From positions 1 through 6,438 of the forward strand of contig CAMYEJ010000077.1 in the NCBI GenBank assembly GCA_947254665.1: 6,438 nt of DNA. Reading direction: 5' to 3'. The notes below the pieces were generated by a model. The model did not search any database. It saw only the letters and a list, made by a program, of their open reading frames with translations, and was not told the origin of the DNA. Made by a program: the position numbers and the translations under genes. The stretch comes from an uncultured Peptoniphilus sp. (GTDB lineage: Bacteria > Bacillota > Clostridia > Tissierellales > Peptoniphilaceae). Shown piece by piece: positions 1 to 5,644 of the stretch (the stretch's first letter is position 1; each line of letters starts with the position of its first letter).

Positions 1-22
1 TTTCCACCCCTAGGGGTGGAAA
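1..22. repeat. Perfect 22-bp palindrome at the window edge
   Basis: Positions 1-10 (TTTCCACCCC) are the exact reverse complement of 13-22, with a TA centre. As RNA it could form a 9-bp GC-rich stem closed by a CTAG tetraloop. It lies about 100 nt past the psuG stop in the direction of psuG transcription and inside the presumed insertion-sequence end. It lacks the A-stem-T layout of a normal terminator, since the arm ends run the other way (T first, A last), and what follows it is outside the window. It may block read-through, be a transposon subterminal hairpin, or be a protein-binding site. The palindrome is certain but its role is not known. Confidence 0.6.
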
Positions 23-93
23 GTAATAAAATAATACCAGAACTAGTAAACTACCGGCCCTGATATTAGGTCCAACTTTATGGGGTCACCACA
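1..93. mobile_element. Probable end of an IS3-family (IS150-like) insertion sequence, partial
   Basis: Read on the minus strand from 93, the sequence begins TGTGGTGACCCC and continues ATAAAGTTGGACC (93-69). It starts with the terminal TG and has the GACCCC-A/T-rich-GTTGGAC layout I know from inverted repeats of the IS150 branch of the IS3 family in Firmicutes. The element body would lie at positions 1-93 and beyond the left edge. No transposase fragment is convincing in the visible 93 bases. The plus strand has one short open frame ending at a TGA at 61-63, but it does not resemble an IS3 OrfB C-terminus, and the minus strand shows no ATG start. Orientation therefore stays open. The other end and the 3-5 bp target duplication cannot be seen. 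The call rests on recall of the repeat pattern, without a database match. Confidence 0.45.
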
Positions 94-122
94 ATTTCTA
101 TCTATGGTTAATTTTTTTATAT

Positions 123-1046
123 TTACTTATTCATAGCTACTGCTATCTTAGCTCCTACTTCTGCATTGTGTTTTACTAGGGCGATGTTTGCTTCTAGTGA
201 TTTACCTTCTGTTGCTTCCAAAACTTTTTGTAGTAAAAATGGTGTAGTTTCTTTGCCGTGGATTCCATTTTCTTCTGCTTCAGCTAGTGCTTCTTTAATT
301 GCAGTATTTATTTTATCTTCGTCCATTTGTGATTCTTCTGGAATTGGATTTGCAACTACGATTCCGCCATTAAGTCCAAGCTCCCATTTTGTACTTGCAA
401 TGTTTGCTGCTTCTTCTTCTGATTTAACTTCGTAGTCTAGTTTAAATCCTGATCTTCTTGTGAAGAAAGCTGGCATTTCTTCTGTTCTCATTCCTAAAAC
501 TGGCACTCCAAATGTTTCTAGATATTCTAGTGTAAGTCCGATGTCTAGAATTGATTTTGCTCCTGCACAAACTACTAATACTTCGTTGTTTGCAAGTTCT
601 TGTAAGTCTCTAGAAATATCGAATGTCTTTTCTGCTCCTCTGTGAACTCCACCGATTCCTCCTGTTACAAATACTTTTATTCCTGCGATTGCACAGGTGA
701 TGATGGTAGATGCAACAGTTGTACCTCCGTTTAATTTATTTGCAACGATGTATGGATAGTCTCTTCTGGAACACTTGATGATTTCTTTTGAAGTAGCCAT
801 AAATTTAAGTTCTTCTTCTGAAAGACCTACCTTGATTCTTCCATTTATTATAGCTGTTGTAGCTGGAGTTGCTCCTTCTTTTCTGATGATTTCTTCAACT
901 GCTTTTGCAGTTTCTAAGTTCATTGGATATGGCATTCCATGGGAAATAATTGTAGATTCAAGGGCAACTATTGGGCGACCTTCTTCCATTGCTTTCTTAA
1001 CTTCATCGCTGTAATCAACGTATTTTTTTAAAACTTCTTTGTTCAT
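123..1046 (-). CDS. psuG: Pseudouridine-5'-phosphate glycosidase PsuG
   Basis: This cytoplasmic enzyme breaks (in reverse, forms) the C-C glycosidic bond of pseudouridine 5'-phosphate, giving uracil and ribose 5-phosphate in pseudouridine salvage. The 307-residue protein has the usual family length (E. coli PsuG is about 312) and the family signatures: VALESTIISHGMPYP near 27-41, KCSRRD at 91-96, TGGIGGVHRGAE at 128-139, DISRDL at 143-148 and CAGAKSILD at 160-168. Residues E30, K91, D147, K164 and N287 line up with catalytic and ligand residues E31, K93, D149, K166 and N289 of the E. coli enzyme, with K164 the expected Schiff-base lysine. The ATG start is set by GAGG at 1052-1055, 5 nt upstream, inside the last codons of the kinase gene. 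Only 2 nt separate the two genes, so they are probably translationally coupled. No intrinsic terminator is seen directly after the stop. Confidence 0.96.
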   Translation of the reverse strand: MNKEVLKKYVDYSDEVKKAMEEGRPIVALESTIISHGMPYPMNLETAKAVEEIIRKEGATPATTAIINGRIKVGLSEEELKFMATSKEIIKCSRRDYPYIVANKLNGGTTVASTIITCAIAGIKVFVTGGIGGVHRGAEKTFDISRDLQELANNEVLVVCAGAKSILDIGLTLEYLETFGVPVLGMRTEEMPAFFTRRSGFKLDYEVKSEEEAANIASTKWELGLNGGIVVANPIPEESQMDEDKINTAIKEALAEAEENGIHGKETTPFLLQKVLEATEGKSLEANIALVKHNAEVGAKIAVAMNK

Positions 1047-1048
1047 TT

Positions 1049-2110
1049 TTACCTCACACTTTCTATATTTAATTTATCTGATACTGCTCCTTCTGATTCC
1101 AATGTAATCTTGGAACATTTTGCAGCAAACAATAGTCTATCTTTGATCTCCATACCGTTTAAGTATGCGTGGGCATATCCTGCACAGAATGCATCTCCTG
1201 CTCCAGAAACATTAACTATATCCGCCTTAAGGGCGCCTTGTTTAACAAAATTACCTTCTGAATAGTAGATTGCTCCTTCCTCTCCCATAGTTAGGACGAT
1301 TTCTTTTATTCCCTTATCTATTAGAGATTTAAGTGCCTCTTCTAGAGATTTTTCATCCTTAACTTCGATTCCAGAGATTTCTTCTATTTCATACTTATTC
1401 GCCTTTAGGATTGAAATCTTAGAAACATGGTCTCTAAGTTTTATCGCTTTATTTACAGATACAGCTTCAACCATGGTCTCAACTCCCAAACTAAGCAGAT
1501 ATTCTATAGCGTCTTCTCTTAGATTTGTATCGATGACTAACATGTCAAAACTCTTTATGATTCCAGATTTTGTTTTCAAAAATTCTATGTTTAAAGAATC
1601 CATAATGTCCATATCTGCGACGGCGTAGATCATGTCGTGGTTTTCATCATGAATTGCCAAGTACTTGGATGAATTCTTTCCATGGATTCTCATCATACCC
1701 TTGGTGTCACAGTTTACATTTATAAGAGACTTTTCAATCATTTGAGCTTCCGCATCGGAACCGACAACTCCTATGAATGAAACTGTAGAGCCTAGCCTCG
1801 CCAAGTTTTCTGCAATATTTCTGCCTACTCCTCCAGGAGAAGTTGTGATGTGACCAGGATTTGAATCTCTCATAATAAGTTTTTTAAACGGCACTGATAA
1901 AATATCTGCATTGGCACCGCCTACTACCATTATCTTTTTTCGCTTTCCAAGAATATATCCTCTGCCTTCTATATACCCCTTCTCTGAAAGAGCTGAAATA
2001 TATGTGGCTACAGAACTTCTAGATATATTAAGCAGATCCGCCATTTCATTCTGTGAGATGGATGGATTCTTTTTAATCAGAGCTAGTATTTCTTCCTCCC
2101 TTGGAGTCAT
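1049..2110 (-). CDS. psuK: PfkB-family (pseudouridine) kinase with N-terminal winged helix-turn-helix
   Basis: This is a two-domain protein of 353 residues. Residues about 3-55 form a winged HTH (REEEILALIKKNP, then SQNEMADLLNISRSSVATYISALSEKG as the HTH helices, then a GRGYIL wing). Residues about 59-350 form a ribokinase/PfkB kinase: VVGGANADI at 62-70, the GGVGRN glycine motif at 93-98, and the anion-hole/catalytic NVSGAGDAF at 300-308 with D306 as the expected base. The architecture matches E. coli YeiI more than the shorter PsuK, which lacks the HTH. Pairing with psuG makes pseudouridine the likely substrate, giving pseudouridine 5'-phosphate, though another nucleoside or sugar is possible. 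The usual DTTGAGD is NVSGAGD here, a tolerated variant in this kinase branch. The start is firm: GAGGTG lies 5 nt upstream, and this frame begins exactly at the HTH. The HTH may let the protein control its own operon. Confidence 0.88.
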   Translation of the reverse strand: MTPREEEILALIKKNPSISQNEMADLLNISRSSVATYISALSEKGYIEGRGYILGKRKKIMVVGGANADILSVPFKKLIMRDSNPGHITTSPGGVGRNIAENLARLGSTVSFIGVVGSDAEAQMIEKSLINVNCDTKGMMRIHGKNSSKYLAIHDENHDMIYAVADMDIMDSLNIEFLKTKSGIIKSFDMLVIDTNLREDAIEYLLSLGVETMVEAVSVNKAIKLRDHVSKISILKANKYEIEEISGIEVKDEKSLEEALKSLIDKGIKEIVLTMGEEGAIYYSEGNFVKQGALKADIVNVSGAGDAFCAGYAHAYLNGMEIKDRLLFAAKCSKITLESEGAVSDKLNIESVR

Positions 2111-2115
2111 ATAAT

Positions 2116-2121
2116 CACCTC
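2116..2121 (-). promoter_or_regulatory. Strong ribosome binding site of the HTH-kinase gene
   Basis: GAGGTG, followed by AT, gives an eight-base match to the 16S rRNA 3' end and stands 5 nt before the ATG at 2110. It fixes the start codon and supports the HTH domain as a real part of the protein. Confidence 0.85.
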
Positions 2122-2126
2122 GACTT

Positions 2127-2163
2127 TTGTTTATATTATAATCATTAGTCTAGTCTTTTTCAA
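2127..2163 (-). promoter_or_regulatory. Sigma-A type promoter of the psuK-psuG operon
   Basis: On the minus strand TTGAAA (2163-2158) and TATAAT (2140-2135) are separated by exactly 17 nt, close to the vegetative consensus. Transcription should start near 2128-2127, giving a leader of about 17 nt before the kinase ATG, just enough for the GAGGTG site. The DNA upstream of the -35 box is rich in A and T tracts and could act as an UP-like element. No riboswitch would fit in so short a leader. Confidence 0.8.
2146..2155. promoter_or_regulatory. Candidate operator: tandem TAGTC repeat inside the promoter spacer
   Basis: The plus strand reads TAGTCTAGTC between the -10 and -35 boxes, a perfect tandem repeat of five bases with a CTAG core. 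It is also close to a 10-bp palindrome (AGTCTAGTCT, one mismatch). A repressor bound here would cover the promoter. The obvious candidate is the HTH domain encoded by the gene it drives. No second copy was found upstream in this window, so this is an inference from position alone. Confidence 0.25.
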
Positions 2164-2259
2164 TAGAATTTACATGAAGTTTATTTTATCTATAAATTCA
2201 AGATTAAAAATATTTATTTACACTTTATTTTTCTACTTTTAAATAAAAAACTTCCATAC

Positions 2260-2287
2260 AAAAAAGATAGTGTCTCCACTATCTTTT
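2260..2287 (-). terminator. Intrinsic terminator after thymidine kinase
   Basis: The arms 2262-2272 and 2277-2287 are perfect 11-bp reverse complements around a 4-nt loop (plus-strand TCTC). On the minus strand the hairpin begins right after the tdk TAG (2290-2288) and runs into six T residues ending at 2260. This is a standard rho-independent terminator and marks the end of the long operon. It separates that operon from the psuK-psuG unit downstream. Confidence 0.92.
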
Positions 2288-2866
2288 CTATTCGTCTTTA
2301 TTCTTTTTCATTAGATTGTAGCAGTTTCTGCAGATTGGTTCGTATTCGTTTTGTGCTCCGATTACGACCCTTTGGGTGTCGTCTGATTTTCTATGGGAAA
2401 CCCAGGCATCGCTACCACATTTTACACATACTGCGTGATGTTTAGTGATATAGTCGCAGATTGGCATAAGATCTTTTACAATTTCAAATGGATGGGCTTC
2501 GAAGTCCATATCAAGCCCTGCCACTACGACAGTCTTTCCATCGTATAATAGCTTATTTATATCTTCTAAAATCTCTTTTCTTTCACCACCGAGGAATTGA
2601 ATCTCATCTATTCCCACTACGTCAACGGGATTTTCTTCTACAAATTTTACAATATCTTTTATAGAATCAACCATCACCGCTTCTATATAGGTCTTGTCGT
2701 GGGTAGTGATTCTGTCCTTTTTATCCCTTGTATCCATTGCAGGTTTAAATGCACAGGTTTTGTATCCCGCAATGGCAAATCTCTTCATTTCTCTTTCCAG
2801 ACTAGATGTTTTACCAGAAAACATGGAGCCTGTGTGCATAATTAATTTACCTTTATATTGATGCAT
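2288..2866 (-). CDS. tdk: Thymidine kinase, TK1 type
   Basis: This enzyme phosphorylates thymidine (and deoxyuridine) with ATP to make dTMP in the pyrimidine salvage pathway, in the cytoplasm. The 192-residue protein has the normal length for a bacterial TK1 enzyme. Visible motifs are the P-loop GSMFSGKT at 13-20, the Walker B/catalytic DEIQF at 87-91 (E88 as base), GLDMDF at 117-122, a zinc site from C147, C150, C179 and C182, and the thymidine-binding lasso GAQNEYEPICRNC at 170-182. The ATG overlaps the stop of the ECF gene by one base (TAATG), which points to coupled translation. The nearest upstream purine run, AAAGGA, is about 14 nt away, rather far. A start at Met10 is possible on ribosome-site grounds but would remove the first beta strand, so Met1 is preferred. 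This is the last gene of its operon, followed directly by a terminator. Confidence 0.97.
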   Translation of the reverse strand: MHQYKGKLIMHTGSMFSGKTSSLEREMKRFAIAGYKTCAFKPAMDTRDKKDRITTHDKTYIEAVMVDSIKDIVKFVEENPVDVVGIDEIQFLGGERKEILEDINKLLYDGKTVVVAGLDMDFEAHPFEIVKDLMPICDYITKHHAVCVKCGSDAWVSHRKSDDTQRVVIGAQNEYEPICRNCYNLMKKNKDE

Positions 2867-3351
2867 TATATATTTTTAAGTCCTTTCTTGATTGGAGATA
2901 TTATTATAAATACCACCACTGCACTTAGAAGTATCTGTACAACATTTCCAGGAATTGATGCGAATGGTGCTACAAATGAATGATACATAATTGCTTCGCC
3001 GAAGTAATATCCTAGCACCTTTATCACAACCATTAGTACAAATCCTATTGAAAGATTTTGTACGTTAAATTTTTTGGTCACATTTCCTAGTACGTATCCC
3101 ATGATTAGACATGTGATTACTGTAATTGGTGCCCATGCTAAATATCCAGAGAATATATCGAACATTCCCATGCCAAGTGCTCCTGCTATGGCTCCCACAT
3201 ATGGCCCATATACTATGGATGCCACGAAGAATGGAACATTGCCCAGGTGAACTAAGCCTCCTGCAATTGGTCCTGGTACTTTTATCCATGTAAATAGGAA
3301 AATTAATGCTGCTGATAGAGCTGTGATAGTTATATTTTTTGTACTTTTCAA
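2866..3351 (-). CDS. ECF transporter S component, substrate unknown
   Basis: This is a membrane substrate-binding subunit for an energy-coupling factor (ECF) ABC importer. The 161-residue protein is almost wholly hydrophobic, with about six membrane segments (near 7-23, 36-48, 52-66, 74-91, 101-118 and 136-153). It carries the pattern of the riboflavin-type/DUF1393 S-component group: a short N-terminus with an AALxxxxxWIKVPGP stretch, GGLVHLGNVPFF at 31-42, a small-residue helix GAIAGALGMGMFDIFSGY at 53-70 and AP near 74. The start is TTG, directly after the Hsp33 stop, with AAGGCGG 8 nt upstream, and no in-frame ATG occurs before residue 61. No EcfA or EcfT genes are here, so it would share a module encoded elsewhere (group II). 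Related proteins have been assigned to various vitamins, so the substrate cannot be named. Its coupling to thymidine kinase makes a nucleoside-like cargo worth considering. Confidence 0.85.
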   Translation of the reverse strand: MKSTKNITITALSAALIFLFTWIKVPGPIAGGLVHLGNVPFFVASIVYGPYVGAIAGALGMGMFDIFSGYLAWAPITVITCLIMGYVLGNVTKKFNVQNLSIGFVLMVVIKVLGYYFGEAIMYHSFVAPFASIPGNVVQILLSAVVVFIIISPIKKGLKNI

Positions 3352-4227
3352 TTATTTCGCCGCCTTTTTAAGTATTTCTTGTAATTCTTCTTTGTTAAAA
3401 TCATATTCCTTGGAACAGAAATGACAAACCACGTGAGCTTTACCATCTTCTTCTATGATCTTTTCTATTTCGTGAACTCCTATTGATGCTATGGAGTCCT
3501 CAACCTTTTCTCTGCTACAGTCGCAACCAAATTCTATATCTTTTACTTCTAGAATTTCATATTCCATTTCTCCATAAATCTTTTTTATTATTTCTTCTGG
3601 AGTATATTCGAGAAGTAAATCCGTTATGGATTTGATCGGTGCCAGATTTTTTTCAATTATTTCTATATTTTCTTCTGGACAGTCAGGCATAAGTTCTAGG
3701 ATAAATCCTCCCGCTTCTTTTATGCTCAAGTCCACATCAACAAGCACACCAAGACCAACCGCTGATTTAACTTGGTTGGAATTTAAGAGATAGTATGCAA
3801 AGTCATCTCCTATTTCCGATGTCAAAAGTGGTACTGATCCGGAGTAAGGCTCTTTCATTCCAAGGTCCATGGTGATATTTAATGTTCCCTTGCCTATGTA
3901 TCCGCTGACGTCAATCTTGCCATCGGACTCTCTCGCAGGCAGATCCACATTGTTATCTACGTATCCTTTTATCTTTCCATCATTTTTTCCTGTTACAACT
4001 ATCCTTCCACCAGGTCCATCTCCTGAAATTATAGCTGTAATGGTATCATTTTCGTTTTTAAGAGTTGATGCCATTATAGATGTTGCGGTAAGTGTCCTTC
4101 CCAGCGCACATGCAGCAGTCTTTGAAAGACCATGAGCAAGTCTTGCGTCATTTACCACATCCGTTGTGTCCGCAAACCTCATCTTAATCGTCTTGTCCTT
4201 CGAAATTGTACTATAAATTTTCCCCAT
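3352..4227 (-). CDS. hslO: Hsp33, redox-regulated holdase chaperone
   Basis: This cytoplasmic chaperone is activated by oxidative unfolding: four cysteines hold zinc when reduced, and disulfide formation exposes client-binding surfaces. Counted from the ATG at 4227 the protein has 291 residues, the same as I recall for B. subtilis HslO. The core shows TTDVVNDAR at 21-29, the GRTLTA stretch at 43-48, a GDGPGG loop near 69-74, GDDFAYYL around 140 and GGFILELMP near 173-181. The zinc switch is CxC at 235/237 and CxxC (CHFC) at 268/271, all intact. An in-frame GTG at 4245 would add six residues (MSRLFV). An AGGAGG lies 17 nt before that GTG and 35 nt before the ATG, so neither start has a well-placed ribosome site. 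Homology favours the ATG, since the spacing from Met to TTD is exactly that of B. subtilis. The start overlaps the methyltransferase gene by 17 nt, so coupling is likely. Confidence 0.93.
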   Translation of the reverse strand: MGKIYSTISKDKTIKMRFADTTDVVNDARLAHGLSKTAACALGRTLTATSIMASTLKNENDTITAIISGDGPGGRIVVTGKNDGKIKGYVDNNVDLPARESDGKIDVSGYIGKGTLNITMDLGMKEPYSGSVPLLTSEIGDDFAYYLLNSNQVKSAVGLGVLVDVDLSIKEAGGFILELMPDCPEENIEIIEKNLAPIKSITDLLLEYTPEEIIKKIYGEMEYEILEVKDIEFGCDCSREKVEDSIASIGVHEIEKIIEEDGKAHVVCHFCSKEYDFNKEELQEILKKAAK

Positions 4228-4918
4228 AACAAACAAACGTGACACGTTTAGCTGTGTCTATACCTCCTTCATCGCCGTAATTATTATAAAGTTCTACTCT
4301 AAAACCACATTCTTCTAAGTAATTTCTAACCTTTTCAATATCGTGGGCACATTCCACATGATTTTCTATAAATCTTCTGTATGTGCCATTTTCTTCTTTT
4401 ACAAAGAAATTGATATCGTAGTAGTTGAGTCTTTCCTCTTCGTCGAAGAAATTTTCCCAAATATAAAATACATTTTCCGTTTCATCTATATACACCTCTT
4501 CCATGTTTTGAAACTTATAAAATGTATTTAAATCAAAAATAAATATTCCGTCTTCATTTAAATTATTGGCTACGTTCTTAAAAATATCTTTTAATTCTTC
4601 CGTATCCAAGATGTAGCTTAGGCTATCTCCAGAAGATATGATTGCATCATAGGATTTATGCATATCAAAATTTCTCATATCGAGACAGTAGAGATTTCCC
4701 TTCACCTTATTTCTTGCCATTGCAAGCATATCCGGGGAAAGATCAAATCCATCTATATCAAAAGTATCTTCTAGTAGTTTCATCATCGTTCCTGTGCCAC
4801 ATCCCATGTCTAGAACCGATACTTTCCCCTTTAGTTTTTCTTTTATAAACTCTGCAAAACCTTCGTAGTCCAGGTCATACATGAGTTCGTCATAAATATA
4901 TGCAAATCCCCTATACAA
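4211..4918 (-). CDS. Class I SAM-dependent methyltransferase, substrate unknown
   Basis: This is a 235-residue soluble methyltransferase with a Rossmann fold. Motif I is VLDMGCGTG at 35-43, followed by an acidic residue at the end of strand 2 in DGFDLSPDMLAMA (D59 should bind the ribose hydroxyls of SAM). Next come LYCLDMRNF (motif II region), a DAIISSGDSLSYI stretch (motif IV region) and IFIFDLNTFYKF. The N-terminus MYRGFAYIYDELMYDLDY is typical of a widespread Firmicutes family of small-molecule-type methyltransferases whose substrate I cannot name. The start is TTG, placed by that N-terminal motif and by AGAGGAA at 4932-4926 (GAGG 9 nt before TTG). The frame overlaps the Sir2 stop by 8 nt and runs into the Hsp33 start, so it is embedded in the operon. 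Position suggests a housekeeping or stress role, not a restriction-modification role. Confidence 0.88.
   Translation of the reverse strand: MYRGFAYIYDELMYDLDYEGFAEFIKEKLKGKVSVLDMGCGTGTMMKLLEDTFDIDGFDLSPDMLAMARNKVKGNLYCLDMRNFDMHKSYDAIISSGDSLSYILDTEELKDIFKNVANNLNEDGIFIFDLNTFYKFQNMEEVYIDETENVFYIWENFFDEEERLNYYDINFFVKEENGTYRRFIENHVECAHDIEKVRNYLEECGFRVELYNNYGDEGGIDTAKRVTFVCYGENL
4241..4268 (-). promoter_or_regulatory. Displaced Shine-Dalgarno and small hairpin before the Hsp33 start
   Basis: AGGAGG at 4268-4263 lies within methyltransferase codons for EGG, 17 nt before a GTG at 4245 and 35 nt before the likely ATG at 4227. Between them GACAC (4258-4254) can pair with GTGTC (4245-4241) across an 8-nt loop, which would shorten the effective distance or hide the GTG. 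The layout is directly visible. Whether it controls Hsp33 translation is speculation, and AGGAGG may be there only for its codons. Confidence 0.25.
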
Positions 4919-5642
4919 TTTTTAGTTCCTCTACAATCTCAGAAAGTACCTTCGATGAATTCTCGTGGAATACAAAGTCCGCTCTATAATCGAATGGGGT
5001 CCTATCATTATTTATTATTATTAGATGAGGAAACATCTCTGGAAAGAAATTGACAGGACTTACCGTTAGAGATGAACCCACTACTATAAGTGTATCCTTT
5101 CCACTTGCAGCAGTGTATGCCTTTTGAAAATCCAGCGGCATACTATCTCCAAACATGACTACATTCGGTCTTACTGTACCACCACATTTTTCACATTTTG
5201 GTGGTATTTCTTTCTCTTTTACCTTTGAAACCAGGTACTCAAAAGGATAGACAGCACCACATTTAACGCAGTGGACGTCTCTAGTTTCTCCGTGGACTTC
5301 AAAAATATTTTTAGATCCTGCTTTGAAGTGAAGATTGTCTATGTTTTGAGTTATAATTCCATCCAAGTATCCCAAATCTTCCATCTTTGCAAGAGCAAAA
5401 TGTCCCTTATTAGGCTTTCTATCGAAAAGATCTTTTAGAATTACATATCCTTCACTATAGAATCTCTCTGGTTCATACATTAAAACTTCTCTCGATAAGG
5501 CGGTAACTGGATCAAACTTTTGATAGTAGCCTGTGTTGGATCTAAAGTCTGGGATTCCAGAGTCGGTAGATATTCCTGCACCAGTAAGTGCAAATACTCC
5601 ATTGGAATTTTTAATAAGTTTTGCCGCTTCTTTAATACTCAT
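4911..5642 (-). CDS. NAD-dependent protein deacylase, Sir2 family
   Basis: This sirtuin removes acyl groups from protein lysines using NAD, releasing nicotinamide and O-acyl-ADP-ribose. The 243-residue protein is a complete single-domain enzyme: GAGISTDSGIPDFR at 21-34 (NAD loop), TQNIDNLH at 98-105, catalytic H117 in EVHGE, a four-cysteine zinc ribbon C125/C128 and C150/C153, RPNVVMFGDSMP at 158-169, and GSSLTVSP near 189-196. The NTGYYQKF stretch after the NAD loop resembles the bacterial Sir2Tm (class U) type. I see no clear Tyr/Arg pair of the desuccinylase (CobB/SIRT5) class, so deacetylase activity is the better guess. The ATG start has AGGAGGT 4 nt upstream. That sequence also encodes the last two arginines and part of the stop of the preceding CPBP gene, leaving a 2-nt gap. 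Its stop overlaps the methyltransferase start. It is often called cobB, but the symbol is not certain here. Confidence 0.94.
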   Translation of the reverse strand: MSIKEAAKLIKNSNGVFALTGAGISTDSGIPDFRSNTGYYQKFDPVTALSREVLMYEPERFYSEGYVILKDLFDRKPNKGHFALAKMEDLGYLDGIITQNIDNLHFKAGSKNIFEVHGETRDVHCVKCGAVYPFEYLVSKVKEKEIPPKCEKCGGTVRPNVVMFGDSMPLDFQKAYTAASGKDTLIVVGSSLTVSPVNFFPEMFPHLIIINNDRTPFDYRADFVFHENSSKVLSEIVEELKIV

Positions 5643-5644
5643 GA

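Noticed and set aside
166..1014. Open frames on the plus strand opposite psuG (166-435, 460-645, 775-1014)
   Set aside because: They are antisense shadows of a strongly conserved gene, show no family resemblance, and have low-complexity Ser-rich translations typical of reversed coding sequence.
2164..2259. AT-rich gap between tdk and the psuK promoter, checked for a riboswitch, small RNA or small gene
   Set aside because: Apart from A/T tracts there is no conserved-looking stem set or start codon with a ribosome site and usable frame, and the promoter leaves only about 17 nt of leader.
2839..2866. Thymidine kinase start at Met10 (ATG at 2839), with AAAGG 10 nt upstream
   Set aside because: It would delete the GKLIMH strand that leads into the P-loop in all TK1 enzymes. 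The first ATG also gives the usual family length.
3065..3289. Minus-strand 74-codon frame inside the ECF S-component gene
   Set aside because: It is a shifted frame within a convincing membrane protein gene. Its translation is not hydrophobic or otherwise protein-like.
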